A stretch of DNA of 64,000 bases from Fictibacillus macauensis ZFHKF-1 (GTDB taxonomy: Bacteria; Bacillota; Bacilli; Bacillales; Fictibacillaceae). Positions 25,244-34,659 of this stretch are shown here, in pieces. Location: positions 124,001 through 188,000 of the forward strand of contig NZ_AKKV01000025.1 in the NCBI RefSeq assembly GCF_000269865.1. Reading direction: 5' to 3'. A program made the translations under genes and the position numbers. How positions within the stretch are numbered: the first letter of the stretch is position 1; every line of letters starts with the position of its first letter. The notes beneath the pieces are model-generated. The model had not been told where the DNA came from. It saw nothing but the letters and a program-made list of their open reading frames with translations, and did no database searches.

Positions 25244-25374
25244 ATATGAACGGGTAAACCCCTAATTTCTAGCAATTTTTACTCATTTTTATCTTTCTAT
25301 GCATTTTCCCTAAATGAGAACTTAAAATATGCTATCATTTATGAGAACTACTTTTGAAGTTGGAGGCTTTATCT

Positions 25375-26685
25375 ATGAAACGACTAACAAAACGTTTAAT
25401 CGTAATATCCTTTGATTGCTTATCGTCGCTCGATTTACCTATGCTTAAAGAGCTTCCGCATTTTAAAGAACTCTTACAACAAGGTTCCTATTGTAAGAGT
25501 GTGGAACCGATTTACCCTTCTGTTACGTATCCATCGCATGCGTCTATTGTTACTGGTAACTTTCCAAACAAACATGGCATTGTTAATAATACGTACATTC
25601 AGCCTGGTGCACTGTCCCCGGATTGGCATTGGCATCGCAAAGATATTAATGGGACGACCTTATACGATGAAGCCAAAAAAGCGGGCATGAAAACAGCCGC
25701 CTTACTTTGGCCTGTTACGGCACGTGCCAAAATAGATTACAATATGCCGGAGATCTTCGCTAATCGACCATGGCAATTCCAAATTCCTGTTTCGTTATGG
25801 AATGGTAGCATGGGCTTTCAGCTAGATATGCATCGCCGCTTCCGACACATTCGTAATGGCATTCATCAACCTGCACTTGATGACTTTGTACTCGAAGCTA
25901 CAGTACATACACTGGTAACGAAACAACCCGATTTAATGCTTATTCATTTCACAGATCTTGATACGCAACGTCATTATCACGGCTTTTCATCAGAAGAAGC
26001 ACTAGCGTCTCTTCGTCGGCACGATGTGCGGTTAGGACGTATAATGCAAGCTTTAAAGGAAAACGATTTGTATGAATCTTCAACACTCGTTGCCTTAGGT
26101 GATCATAGTGCACTTGATGAATCAATCGCCATTCAAGTGAATACACTCTTTTTAGAAAAAGGACTAATCACCATGAATGAAGCAAATAAAGTAACGAAAT
26201 GGCAAGCATTTTGTCATTCCTGCGATGGTTCTGCCTATATTTATCTTCACAAACAAGCAGATTCAGCGCTTAAAGAGCAGGTAAAACAGTTGTTAGAAGA
26301 GAAAATGAAAGATGAAGCCAATGGTATAGAAGCGATGATTTCAGGTGAAGAAGCGAACAAACGTGGAGCGGATGGTCAGTGTACGTTTATGCTTGAGGCA
26401 AAAAAAGGCTTTTATTTTAGCGAAGCGCTGCATGGTGGCTTTCTCCATGAAGTAACACAAGAAGAAGCTGATCGCCACGAATATACATTAGCAACACATG
26501 GCTATTCGCCGTCAAAGGAGAACTATGATACAATCTTTATCGCGGCCGGTGCAGGCATTACACCACATCAAGAGATTTCATCTATGCGTCTGGTCGATGA
26601 AGGACCGACGTTCGCTCGTCTCCTCGGACTCTCCCTCGGTGACACAGATGGAAATGTTATTGAAGAATTATTACACTACGACTAA
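25375..26685 (+). CDS. Alkaline-phosphatase-superfamily phosphodiesterase (nucleotide pyrophosphatase type)
   Basis: A 436-residue cytosolic-looking enzyme (no signal peptide) of the type I phosphodiesterase/nucleotide pyrophosphatase family. Metal and nucleophile residues: SFDCLSS (Asp near 12), SVTYPSHASIVTGNFPNKHG with the Thr/Ser nucleophile near 50, HFTDLDTQRHYHG (about 193-205), GDHSALDES (about 243) and the C-terminal THGYSPS. TTGGAGGC sets the start at this ATG. Forms an operon with the UMF1 transporter 39 bases downstream. Substrate unknown. Confidence 0.87.
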   Translation: MKRLTKRLIVISFDCLSSLDLPMLKELPHFKELLQQGSYCKSVEPIYPSVTYPSHASIVTGNFPNKHGIVNNTYIQPGALSPDWHWHRKDINGTTLYDEAKKAGMKTAALLWPVTARAKIDYNMPEIFANRPWQFQIPVSLWNGSMGFQLDMHRRFRHIRNGIHQPALDDFVLEATVHTLVTKQPDLMLIHFTDLDTQRHYHGFSSEEALASLRRHDVRLGRIMQALKENDLYESSTLVALGDHSALDESIAIQVNTLFLEKGLITMNEANKVTKWQAFCHSCDGSAYIYLHKQADSALKEQVKQLLEEKMKDEANGIEAMISGEEANKRGADGQCTFMLEAKKGFYFSEALHGGFLHEVTQEEADRHEYTLATHGYSPSKENYDTIFIAAGAGITPHQEISSMRLVDEGPTFARLLGLSLGDTDGNVIEELLHYD

Positions 26686-26724
26686 ACAATTTATGTATCG
26701 AAATGAAAAAAAGGGGATCAGAAA

Positions 26725-28020
26725 ATGAAACCTTACTCTAAGGAAGAACGAAGTTGGATGTATTACGATTGGGCAAACTCTGCTTATTCGATCATCATTA
26801 CAACCGCTGTTTTTCCACTCTTTTATAAAGCGGCCGCGACAAATGCTGGCATCCGTCCTGCGGATTCAACAGCTTATCTTGGCTATACGCTTGCAATTAC
26901 AACCTTTATATTAGCCTTGCTTGGACCTATTTTAGGAACAATCGCTGACTACAAAGGCTTAAAGAAACGTTTTTTCACCTTCTTTTTTAGTATGGGGATC
27001 CTATCAACCGCCGCGCTCGTATTTATACCGAGCGATGATTGGATGTTGTTGCTCATCTTCTATACGTTAACAGCTCTCGGTTTTAACGGCTCCATTGTGT
27101 TTTATGATGCATTTATCGTTGATGTTACGACAGAAGCGCGTATGAATAACGTTTCTGCACGTGGCTTTGCCCTAGGCTATGTCGGGGGGACCATTCCCTT
27201 TTTACTTGCAATTGCCATTATTGTTCTTGCCCAAAATGAATGGATTCCACTTTCGGTCGTAGCAGCAAGTCGCATTGCCTTTTTACTTACAGCTGTATGG
27301 TGGGGACTCTTTGCGATTCCGCTCTTTCGTAACGTTAAACAATTATACTACGTAGAGAGAGAACCGCGGTTGATTCGCGCAAGCTTTAAGCGACTTGGAA
27401 ATACGTTTAAGCAAATACGCGCATACAAATCATTATTTCTCTTTTTATTTGCGTACTTTTTCTTTATTGATGGTGTAGGTACGATTATCTCACTAGCTAC
27501 TGCTTATGGAACGGATTTAGGGATTAGCTCCACGAGCTTGTTAATAATCCTTTTCATTAACCAAGTTGTCGCCGCTCCGTGTGCCATTCTCTACGGAAAA
27601 TTAGCAGAGAAATACACCGGTAAAGTGATGCTTTACGTTGGAATCATTATTTATATTTTTGTTTGCATTTATGCCTACTTCTTACGAACAACGTTAGATT
27701 TCTGGATTATTGCGATGCTCGTTTCCTCTTCACAAGGTGGCATTCAAGCAATTAGTCGTGCATACTTTGCCAAACTCGTTCCCAAGCACAATGCAAATGA
27801 GTTTTTTGGCTTTTATAGTATTTTTGGAAAATTTGCTTCGGTGCTTGGTCCCTTGCTCGTCGGTATCACGGCACAAGTTACTGGAAACACGAGCAGCGGT
27901 GTCTTTAGCTTAATTTTCTTGTTCTTAATTGGTATGATTCTCCTTGCCTACGTACCAAGTGATAAAAAGCTCGGTGCAACGTCGATGAGCGATGAAAAAA
28001 AAGTAGAACCACTCACATAA
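26725..28020 (+). CDS. UMF1/Atg22-family MFS transporter
   Basis: A 431-residue, twelve-segment membrane protein. The N-terminus ERSWMYYDWANSAYSIII and the block NGSIVFYDAFIVDVTT (about 122) plus SSSQGGIQAISRAYFAKLVP (about 331) are hallmarks of the UMF1 group (YxiO in B. subtilis; Atg22 vacuolar exporters in yeast). Atg22 exports amino acids; whether this one does is unknown. AAAGGGGATC precedes the ATG. Coupled by position to the upstream phosphodiesterase. Confidence 0.9.
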   Translation: MKPYSKEERSWMYYDWANSAYSIIITTAVFPLFYKAAATNAGIRPADSTAYLGYTLAITTFILALLGPILGTIADYKGLKKRFFTFFFSMGILSTAALVFIPSDDWMLLLIFYTLTALGFNGSIVFYDAFIVDVTTEARMNNVSARGFALGYVGGTIPFLLAIAIIVLAQNEWIPLSVVAASRIAFLLTAVWWGLFAIPLFRNVKQLYYVEREPRLIRASFKRLGNTFKQIRAYKSLFLFLFAYFFFIDGVGTIISLATAYGTDLGISSTSLLIILFINQVVAAPCAILYGKLAEKYTGKVMLYVGIIIYIFVCIYAYFLRTTLDFWIIAMLVSSSQGGIQAISRAYFAKLVPKHNANEFFGFYSIFGKFASVLGPLLVGITAQVTGNTSSGVFSLIFLFLIGMILLAYVPSDKKLGATSMSDEKKVEPLT

Positions 28021-28044
28021 ATAACAGGCTAACAACAAACGATA

Positions 28045-28080
28045 AGGGATGATGTTGCAATGCAAACATCATCCCTGTTT
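28045..28080 (+). terminator. Intrinsic terminator after the UMF1 gene
   Basis: AGGGATGATGTTTG-type stem (AGGGATGATGTTG and CAAACATCATCCCT) followed by GTTTCTT. Confidence 0.65.
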
Positions 28081-28115
28081 CTTATGTCCTATTCTTACGA
28101 ATGAGGTGAAAAAGC

Positions 28116-28268
28116 ATGAGCTATAAAGATCATTTAGATCCACACTCAAGTAAGTTTCACCATAATTGGACACGCCCCAAGCGTGGGAAATCCCAAGTAA
28201 ATGGCCATACGGAAATGTCTCAACAGAACATCATCCTAAAAGCCAACGCCAAGGCCCATCACTGGTAA
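28116..28268 (+). CDS. YpzG-like small protein
   Basis: A 50-residue hydrophilic protein (MSYKDHLDPHSSKFHHNW, TRPKRGKSQVNGHTEMSQ, NIILKANAKAHHW) that matches the YpzG family of small Bacillus proteins. ATGAGGTGAA lies eight bases before the ATG, and a strong terminator follows. Function unknown; several such proteins are spore-associated. Confidence 0.82.
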   Translation: MSYKDHLDPHSSKFHHNWTRPKRGKSQVNGHTEMSQQNIILKANAKAHHW

Positions 28269-28288
28269 GATAGAAAAAAGAAACAATG

Positions 28289-28325
28289 GAAGCTGTTCGA
28301 AAGCAACCTTTCGAACAGCTTTTCT
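28289..28325 (+). terminator. Intrinsic terminator of the YpzG-like gene
   Basis: GAAGCTGTTCGAAAG and CTTTCGAACAGCTTTTC form a 15-bp stem with a four-base loop. Confidence 0.88.
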
Positions 28326-28415
28326 ACATTTTTTTACAAAATTTAAATGAATTCTTCATACCGTTCTTACTTAGCTTTGCTATACTTTTCTTATACATGA
28401 AAAGGAGGCGTTCTT

Positions 28416-30173
28416 TTGAAAAAATTACTCTCATTACTGCTTTTACTTTTTTCTTTTTCTTCGTTTAGTCCTGCTGTTTATGCAGCCGAACGCACGACTC
28501 ATCCTGATGCGTCTATTGGTGGGTTAAAAGCACCACACATTGCAACGAGAAACCCAGAAGCTAGCCCTTTTTCCGGAAGTGTAACCATTGATAAAATAAT
28601 CTATCCACTGCTTTCAACACCCGCCATTAAAAAAAGTGGCAGCACCCTAACTCTTCAGGTGGATACAAAAGGTGACGTCCCGTCAAATTGGAACGTTATC
28701 GTAAAAGACAAAGAAGATTCACCAACGAAACAGCAAGTATCACTTCCTGTTCAAAACGTCTCAAAAGGAACTTCTTATTGGCACAAAAGCGAATCCATAT
28801 ACGATGTGACGGTTTCGTTGCCAACTACCTTACGCGATCAGCTCTATAATGTTTTGGTTACATATGATACGAAAGGAAAAACAATTACCGATGAACAACC
28901 GAATGCTCTTCAGATTGTAACCGCCTTCAAAAAAGATTTCCGTTTTATACACCTTTCCGATATTCACGTTGGTTCACCGCGAAATCTAAGTGACCTACGC
29001 AATGCTAAAGAAGCTGGTTTTTGGCACCCACAAGAAAACAAACGATGGCTATACTTGCAAAAAACCATCCAAGAAGTGAACTTACTGAAGCCCGATTTTG
29101 TAGTATTAACGGGTGACCTTGTCTATGGTCAACTTAATCCTTTAGAGTATACGTATGAATATAAAGAAGCCTTTCGTATGCTAAAAAAATTCAATGTGCC
29201 TGTCTACGTTGTTCCTGGTAACCATGACTTGTATGCACAAGATGCCATGCTGACTGATGGCGCGAAATATTGGAGTCAATACTTTGGGCCGAGCTATTAT
29301 TCTTTTGATTACGGTCCCTATGCACACATGGTCGGTTACAACTCTTATGACTGGAATACATTTGATCGCCAAGGTCATAGTGGACTTTTTGTTCCAACAT
29401 GGGGAGGTCAAGTGCGCCAAGACCAATTAAATTGGCTAAAAGAAGATTGGCAAAAAACAAAGAAATCACCTGATCAAGTGCGCGCCATGTTTTCTCATCA
29501 TAATCCTTTATGGAAAGACCGTGACATTTGGCCCGCATCCGATGCAAAAGTCGCTTCGTTTTGGAAAGAGTATGATCAACAACATAATCCACAGCGTCTA
29601 TCCACGCTAATTAAAGGACAGTTTCTTGGCTTAAAATACGATCAGCAATGGCACGGTGAAGGCGCTGATGATCTTATCAAATTAATGCATGACAACGATG
29701 TTACACTTGCACTTCACGGTCATACACATGCTGATCATATTACGGAAAAAGATGGCATCCTCTACGCAACGACTGCATCAATCGAACTTGATGGCAAGCC
29801 GTGGGTTGGCTATCGTATTTTTCAAAAGAAAACAAATCAACCTTCCTTTACATCGTACGTTTATGAAGGTACGCACGCTTCTCAGCCGGTGTATGCGAAT
29901 GGCATTTCCTATGAGGGGACGATGTCATTGGAAGCAATTTATGCCCAAGCAAATGATGGAACACAAAAGCAACAAACCGTCACCCTTACAAATCGCTTTC
30001 ACGAAGATATGACGGTTACCGTTCCTCTTTATTTAGCGCAAGGAACGTATCGCGTATCCGATGGCACAATTAAAACAAACGAGGCTGTTGGCACCATACA
30101 AAAACTAGAAGTTGTCATCACCATTCCTAAAAACAGTTCAAAAACAATACAAGTAACGCCGGCTGGGACATAA
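28416..30173 (+). CDS. Secreted metallophosphoesterase, C-terminus supplied by repeat element
   Basis: A 585-residue exported enzyme starting at TTG seven bases after AAGGAGG. Signal peptide residues 1-24 (ends VYAAE). An all-beta N-terminal domain (about 60-165) precedes a calcineurin-like phosphoesterase core (about 172-455) with the metal motifs SDIHVG, TGDLVYG, PGNHDLY, FSHHNPLW and LHGHTHADH. A beta domain (about 480-580) closes the protein. The last few codons and the stop lie inside the repeat element, so the native end may have been changed. Likely a phosphate scavenging or surface polymer enzyme. Confidence 0.88.
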   Translation: MKKLLSLLLLLFSFSSFSPAVYAAERTTHPDASIGGLKAPHIATRNPEASPFSGSVTIDKIIYPLLSTPAIKKSGSTLTLQVDTKGDVPSNWNVIVKDKEDSPTKQQVSLPVQNVSKGTSYWHKSESIYDVTVSLPTTLRDQLYNVLVTYDTKGKTITDEQPNALQIVTAFKKDFRFIHLSDIHVGSPRNLSDLRNAKEAGFWHPQENKRWLYLQKTIQEVNLLKPDFVVLTGDLVYGQLNPLEYTYEYKEAFRMLKKFNVPVYVVPGNHDLYAQDAMLTDGAKYWSQYFGPSYYSFDYGPYAHMVGYNSYDWNTFDRQGHSGLFVPTWGGQVRQDQLNWLKEDWQKTKKSPDQVRAMFSHHNPLWKDRDIWPASDAKVASFWKEYDQQHNPQRLSTLIKGQFLGLKYDQQWHGEGADDLIKLMHDNDVTLALHGHTHADHITEKDGILYATTASIELDGKPWVGYRIFQKKTNQPSFTSYVYEGTHASQPVYANGISYEGTMSLEAIYAQANDGTQKQQTVTLTNRFHEDMTVTVPLYLAQGTYRVSDGTIKTNEAVGTIQKLEVVITIPKNSSKTIQVTPAGT

Positions 30174-30540
30174 ACAGCCTAAGCACATAAAAAATGGCTT
30201 CATCATCCGTTTCGGTGATCAAGCCATTTTTTTCATGTCGCTCGTTCGTTTGTTTTAGATTGTCTTGCGTATGTATGCAGCCAGCGAATGCACCAAAAAT
30301 TGGAGTCTTCTGTAAACACGCGCAGACCAGGTAAATGGCTTCTACCAACGTAGGTAAGGGATGAAAGTTAGAGCAAATGAAGAGATCCTCTCGTAAATGC
30401 GCTCAAAAAATGAGAAGAAATAGCGTAAAGCTCTTCAATGCGTTTAACCATTCCGAAAGAGTGCAGCGCACGGACAGGTTCATTCGTGTACAATCAAGTC
30501 AATTCCCCACATGCCACGAAACAGAGGGAGTATTGTGTCC
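30161..30540 (+). repeat. Dispersed repeat element, copy B (about 380 bp)
   Basis: Shares with copy A, in order: GGCTGGGACATAAA, a hairpin built on AAAATGGCTT/AAGCCATTTTTT, ATGTCGCT, TTTTAGATTGTCTTGCGT and the right end GAGG..TATTGTGTCCAA. The tandem array is absent; only one remnant-like ACGCGCAGACCA is seen near 30319. The element starts within the last codons of the metallophosphoesterase. The 430 bases between that gene and the next hold nothing else. Confidence 0.75.
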
Positions 30541-30615
30541 AAGTCTTTTTTCGTAAGAACGTATAGGTCCTCTCGTTCTAGGTGATGCTGATGGTAAAAA
30601 AGGATGACTATAAAG

Positions 30616-30996
30616 ATGACCCAGCGATCCATTACCTTAGCATTATTACTCACTCTTCTTCTCCTCTTTAGTGTAATGTTTTATATGCAACATGAGCTGT
30701 TTTTTCAGAAATCATCTTCCTTTATAGTGCGCCTACGGACAACCGAACGCTACATAGAAGCTGAGAAATGGAACGAAGCACTTCACGAAGCAGAGCTTGT
30801 TGAAAAACAATGGAATAAAGGCGAAGTGCTTATTTCGATAAAATATGCTGGCAGTAGTTTCACCTTACTTAATATCGCTTTAGGTGAACTAAAAGCTGCC
30901 ATTCGCACACGTGATCCTCATACAGCAGCGAAAAGTGTGAAAACGACGCTTTATTTATTTGAAAACATAACTTCTATTTCACCGCGTAGTTCATAG
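30616..30996 (+). CDS. DUF4363-family membrane-anchored protein
   Basis: About 126 residues: a single N-terminal helix (SITLALLLTLLLLFSVMFYM) and a helical external domain with EKWNEALHEAELVEKQWNKG, which is the DUF4363 pattern. The start is uncertain: the ATG here follows AAAAAAGG by 12 bases, while an in-frame ATG at 30604 would add four residues. It is 12 bases from the DUF421 gene, a pairing seen repeatedly in Bacillus. Confidence 0.8.
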   Translation: MTQRSITLALLLTLLLLFSVMFYMQHELFFQKSSSFIVRLRTTERYIEAEKWNEALHEAELVEKQWNKGEVLISIKYAGSSFTLLNIALGELKAAIRTRDPHTAAKSVKTTLYLFENITSISPRSS

Positions 30997-31008
30997 GGGG
31001 ACAAGGAA

Positions 31009-31698
31009 ATGACGGATTTATTCGTATTTATCATTCGCTGCCTCATTATTATTCTTGCTACATGGCTCATAACTAATTTTATCGGAAAAAAATCTATTGC
31101 CCAAATTACGCCTTATGATTTAGCCATCTTATTTATTATTTCAAATGTAGCTGCTCAGCCACTTGTAAGCCATGATTCATTTAAAACTGCTTTTGGCATG
31201 ATTCTTCTCGGCTTAAGCATCGTCTTAATTGCACGCCTTTCCTTGCTAAAAGTCTTTTACAAATTAGATTCCTCACCTAGTGTTATTATTGAAAATGGGC
31301 GTATAAACGAAGCTGAATTAAAAAAAAATCGCATGAGCATTTACATGTTGCGTTCTTTACTGCGCGTGCAAGGTTATTTTAAGCTCGCCGACATCCGCTA
31401 CGCTGTTCTTGAAACAACAGGAGACATTGCCATTATTCCAAAAGCAAGCGCTCGACCTGTGACGACCTCAGACTTAACGCTTTCTCCTGCGGAAGAGGTG
31501 TTAACGTATGCAGTAATTATTGATGGACAACTCTCAGAGCAAGCGCTATGCGCCGTCCACTTAACGAAACAATGGCTTGTTCATGAATTGCAGGTTCAGT
31601 ATCAAGCTCACATTTCTGATGTGTTATATGCCGAAGTAGATGACAATCATGTCCTTTTCGTAGACTTATACAAAAAAAACAAGGAAGCATCTCTATAA
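31009..31698 (+). CDS. DUF421 (YetF-family) membrane protein
   Basis: A 229-residue protein with three N-terminal membrane segments and a cytosolic C-terminal domain. Family blocks: TWLITNFIGKKSIAQITPYDLAI-type start (GKKSIAQITPYDLAILF), SSPSVIIENGRINEAELKKN-type block near 100, and RSLLRVQGYFKLADIRYAVLE near 122. Several Bacillus paralogues exist (YetF, YdfR, YkjA and others); function unknown, sometimes linked to spore germination. AGGGGGACAAGG precedes the ATG. Confidence 0.88.
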   Translation: MTDLFVFIIRCLIIILATWLITNFIGKKSIAQITPYDLAILFIISNVAAQPLVSHDSFKTAFGMILLGLSIVLIARLSLLKVFYKLDSSPSVIIENGRINEAELKKNRMSIYMLRSLLRVQGYFKLADIRYAVLETTGDIAIIPKASARPVTTSDLTLSPAEEVLTYAVIIDGQLSEQALCAVHLTKQWLVHELQVQYQAHISDVLYAEVDDNHVLFVDLYKKNKEASL

Positions 31699-31717
31699 TT
31701 GCGATGCCTCCTTGTTG
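31672..31717 (-). terminator. Intrinsic terminator of the DsbA-like gene
   Basis: On the minus strand AACAAGG(A)GGCATC pairs with GATGC(T)TCCTTGTT and runs into eight Ts. The stem overlaps the end of the convergent DUF421 gene. Confidence 0.8.
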
Positions 31718-31719
31718 CG

Positions 31720-32412
31720 TTAACAGTGATCCTCACGACACGCTTCTGTTGTGCTAGCTTCTTTTCCTTCAGCAGAAAGAGAATCTTCCGATGCTTTTTG
31801 TAGCACATCGCTAAAAATAGCAGCAGGCTGTGCACCAGATACACCATATGTATCATTAAAAACGAAAAACGGAACCGCTTGAATTTGAAGCTGTTGTGCG
31901 AACGCTTCATCTCTTCGAACGTCGTCTGCAAATCGGTCACCTTGCAATAAAGCCGTTAGTTCTTCACGGTCCAGCCCACATGACTCCCCTATTTGTAGCA
32001 ACGTCTGATGATCATCAAGATCCTTCGCCTCGATAAAATGAGCTCGTAACAGCTTTTCTGTTACTTCATTCGCTGCTTGAACTGTTTTTGCGTAGTGAGA
32101 TAAGCGATGGGCATCAAACGTGTTCGCTGGCACCATCTCCTCAAAGTTATACGCTAAATCCACTTCTTGCGCTCGTGCAGCTACTTGTCCCATCATCTCT
32201 TTTGCTTGTTGCTCTGACATGCCAAATTTTTGTGCTAAGAGTTGAACAGCACTTGCTTGCGCTTCATTTGAAAAATGTGGATCCAATTCAAAGCTACGAT
32301 ATGTCACTTCTACGTTTTCTTTGCCAGCAAACTGTTGCAACGCTTTTTCAAATTCACGCTTCCCAATATAACAAAATGGACACGCATAATCTGACCAAAT
32401 ATCAACTTTCAT
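31720..32412 (-). CDS. DsbA-family thiol oxidoreductase (FrnE type)
   Basis: A 230-residue thioredoxin-fold protein with inserted helical domain and redox motif CPFC at residues 11-14 (SDYACPFCYIGK), cis-Pro region IQAVPFFVFND near 165, and GAQPAAIF near 185. It has no signal peptide, so it acts in the cytoplasm, as FrnE proteins do. The C-terminus ends in a Cys-containing tail (CREDHC) that could bind metal. Its place next to perR and katA suits a role in oxidative stress; that link is inference. Confidence 0.9.
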   Translation of the reverse strand: MKVDIWSDYACPFCYIGKREFEKALQQFAGKENVEVTYRSFELDPHFSNEAQASAVQLLAQKFGMSEQQAKEMMGQVAARAQEVDLAYNFEEMVPANTFDAHRLSHYAKTVQAANEVTEKLLRAHFIEAKDLDDHQTLLQIGESCGLDREELTALLQGDRFADDVRRDEAFAQQLQIQAVPFFVFNDTYGVSGAQPAAIFSDVLQKASEDSLSAEGKEASTTEACREDHC

Positions 32413-32464
32413 ATCGTTCTCCTCCCTTTCTCTCTATTGTATCCGTATCGGTCACCAAAAGCAC

Positions 32465-32501
32465 AAAAAAAGCATAAATCACTACTGAGGTGACTTATGC
32501 T
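32465..32501 (-). terminator. Intrinsic terminator of perR
   Basis: AGCATAA.TCA and TGA.TTATGCT on the minus strand run into six Ts. It overlaps the last codons of perR. Confidence 0.75.
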
Positions 32502-32920
32502 CTTTGTTGCTTTGCTTGACACGCTGTACATGTACCATAAAATTCTAAATGATGACCACGAATATCAAAATCGGCCCATTTAGCAGCCACAGACTCAACT
32601 TCATCTAATACCGGATAATGAAAATCAACGATCATCCCGCATTGCTCACAAATAACATGATAATGGGGCGAACGGTTTACTTCATATAGGCTACTTCCTT
32701 CCCCAAAAGAAAGCTCATTAATAATCTCATGTTGAATAAACGTTTTTAAATTATTATATACGGTGGCAAGAGTCATATAAGGCGGCATTTGGCGATGGAT
32801 ATCTTCTGCTGAAAGATGAACCTCCGCCGAAAAAATCGCCTGCAGAATGGCCACTCGCTGTGGTGTAATTCGTAAGTCATGTTCTTTTAACGTACGTTTA
32901 ACCTTTTCCTCCACGTTCAC
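32495..32920 (-). CDS. perR: Fur-family peroxide-response repressor, PerR type
   Basis: A 141-residue regulator: winged helix (about 1-80; LRITPQRVAILQAI, YMTLATVYNNLKTF) and dimer domain with the structural zinc Cys pairs CEQC and CTAC. PerR regulatory-metal ligands are kept at His (EVH, near 35), HYH (near 87-89) and Asp of IVDFHYP, but the position of Asp85 in B. subtilis PerR is Glu (LYEVN). The GTG start has a weak site. It lies behind katA, which carries an exact PerR box. Confidence 0.87.
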   Translation of the reverse strand: MNVEEKVKRTLKEHDLRITPQRVAILQAIFSAEVHLSAEDIHRQMPPYMTLATVYNNLKTFIQHEIINELSFGEGSSLYEVNRSPHYHVICEQCGMIVDFHYPVLDEVESVAAKWADFDIRGHHLEFYGTCTACQAKQQRA

Positions 32921-32940
32921 CTGCTTCTAACCCCTTTCCT

Positions 32941-32980
32941 AAAAGAAAACAGGTATTCTTTCGGAAAAGAATACCTGTTA
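32941..32980 (-). terminator. Intrinsic terminator of katA
   Basis: AACAGGTATTCTTT and AAAGAATACCTGTT form a 14-bp perfect stem; the minus strand continues TTTTCTTTT. Confidence 0.88.
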
Positions 32981-33009
32981 GTTGAGAAAATGAAAGCTAA
33001 TTGAGAATA

Positions 33010-34464
33010 TTATACTTCTTGTGGAACGCTTAATCCTAAGCCTTCCGCTACACGCGTTCCATATTCTGGATCAGCTTTGTAGAAGTGTTGAATTTGGCGA
33101 AGTTTAATTTTTTCCAACGCTACAGGCTTCATTGCTTCGACAACGTTATGAACTAAACGTGTACGTTCGTCTTTTGTTAATAAGCGATACAAATCTCCCG
33201 CTTGCGTGTAGTGGTCATGATGATCGTAGCCAACGGCATCCGCATTTCCTTCCACCGGATACGGTGTTTGCTTGTTTTCTGGTGATTCTTGTGGTCCATC
33301 AAAGCTATTTGGCTCATAATATACACTGCGACCACCATTGCTATCAAAGCGCATTTGACCATCACGTTGATAGTTATGAACACCGTTTTTAGGTGCGTTT
33401 ATCGGTAATGCTTGATGATTTGCTCCCACGCGATAACGATGTGCATCTGCGTATGCAAACAAGCGACCTTGTAACATCTTATCTGGAGATACTTCTACAC
33501 CTGGTACAAGCGTTCCTGGTGAAAAGGTTGCTTGCTCTACTTCAGCAAAGTAGTTTTCAGGGTTTTTATTTAACACCATGCGACCTACTTCAATTAGCGG
33601 GTAGTCTTTTTGTGACCATACTTTTGTCACATCAAATGGATCAAAACGATACGTATTTGCATCTTCAAGCGGCATAATTTGCACGCATAGACGCCACGAT
33701 GGATGCTCCCCTTTTTCAATCGCATTAAACAAGTCTTCTGTATGATAGTCTGGGTTTTCGCCCGCAAGTTTCGCAGCTAAATCAGGTGATAAGTTTTTCA
33801 CACCTTGCTCTGTTTTAAAGTGATACTTCACCCAGAAGCCTTCACCTGCTTTATTTACCCATTTAAACGTATGGCTACCAAATCCGTGCATATGACGGAA
33901 TGTTGCTGGAATCCCACGATCGCTCATTAAGATGGACACTTGGTGAAGTGATTCTGGCGAAAGAGACCAGAAATCCCATACAGCTGTTGGGTTTTTTAAA
34001 TGTGTTTGCGGATCTCTTTTTTGTGTATGAATGAAATCAGGAAACTTAATCGCATCGCGAATAAAAAAGACTGGTGTATTGTTTCCTACGATGTCATAGT
34101 TGCCTTCTTCTGTATAAAATTTCACGGCAAAACCACGGGGATCACGAACCGTGTCCGCTGAACCATTTTCGCCCGCTACCGTTGAAAAACGAATGAAAAG
34201 TGGCGTTTGCTTGCCAAGTCCATTAAACAAATCTGCTTTTGTATAGTTAGAAACATCATTTGTCACTTCAAAGTATCCGTGTGCACCTGCACCTTTTGCA
34301 TGCACAACGCGTTCAGGCACACGTTCGCGATTAAAATGCGCTAACTTTTCTAATAAATGAACATCTTGAATGAGGGTTGGCCCTCGAGAACCTGCCGTCA
34401 TGGAATTTTGGTTATCACCAACTGGTGCACCCCAGCTTGTTGTTAAATGTTTATTGTTAGCCAT
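33010..34464 (-). CDS. katA: Vegetative heme catalase
   Basis: A 484-residue clade-3 type small-subunit catalase that breaks down hydrogen peroxide in the cytoplasm. Catalytic His in [15 protein letters not shown] (about 49-63), Asn in [14 protein letters not shown] (about 124-137), heme-ligand Tyr in [14 protein letters not shown] (about 330-343). CCGAGGTGAT sets the ATG; an in-frame ATG three codons upstream overlaps the site. Controlled by the PerR boxes upstream. Confidence 0.97.
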   Translation of the reverse strand: MANNKHLTTSWGAPVGDNQNSMTAGSRGPTLIQDVHLLEKLAHFNRERVPERVVHAKGAGAHGYFEVTNDVSNYTKADLFNGLGKQTPLFIRFSTVAGENGSADTVRDPRGFAVKFYTEEGNYDIVGNNTPVFFIRDAIKFPDFIHTQKRDPQTHLKNPTAVWDFWSLSPESLHQVSILMSDRGIPATFRHMHGFGSHTFKWVNKAGEGFWVKYHFKTEQGVKNLSPDLAAKLAGENPDYHTEDLFNAIEKGEHPSWRLCVQIMPLEDANTYRFDPFDVTKVWSQKDYPLIEVGRMVLNKNPENYFAEVEQATFSPGTLVPGVEVSPDKMLQGRLFAYADAHRYRVGANHQALPINAPKNGVHNYQRDGQMRFDSNGGRSVYYEPNSFDGPQESPENKQTPYPVEGNADAVGYDHHDHYTQAGDLYRLLTKDERTRLVHNVVEAMKPVALEKIKLRQIQHFYKADPEYGTRVAEGLGLSVPQEV

Positions 34465-34486
34465 GAAAATCACCTCGGAAAGTTAT

Positions 34487-34501
34487 TTAGAATCACTATA
34501 A
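34487..34501. promoter_or_regulatory. Second PerR-like box
   Basis: TTAGAATCACTATAA matches the PerR consensus at 12 of the 14 defined positions and lies just downstream of the katA -10. Confidence 0.6.
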
Positions 34502-34505
34502 TCTA

Positions 34506-34533
34506 ATACTATCACTTCTTAAAATAAAATCAA
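34506..34533 (-). promoter_or_regulatory. katA promoter
   Basis: On the minus strand TTGATT and TAGTAT with a 16-base spacer, about 40 bases before the katA start and lying between the two PerR boxes. Confidence 0.65.
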
Positions 34534-34540
34534 TACTTTT

Positions 34541-34555
34541 TTATAATGATTATAA
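34541..34555. promoter_or_regulatory. PerR box (exact consensus)
   Basis: TTATAATGATTATAA matches the PerR consensus TTATAATNATTATAA at every position. It lies just upstream of the katA -35. Confidence 0.92.
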
Positions 34556-34659
34556 AAAAATAACCACTTTAATTTTTACCAACTTTTTACCTTTCTCATC
34601 CATCATTTTATCTCATTCCCCGCATAAACTGACTTTAAACAAGAAATCAGGAGGTTCTC

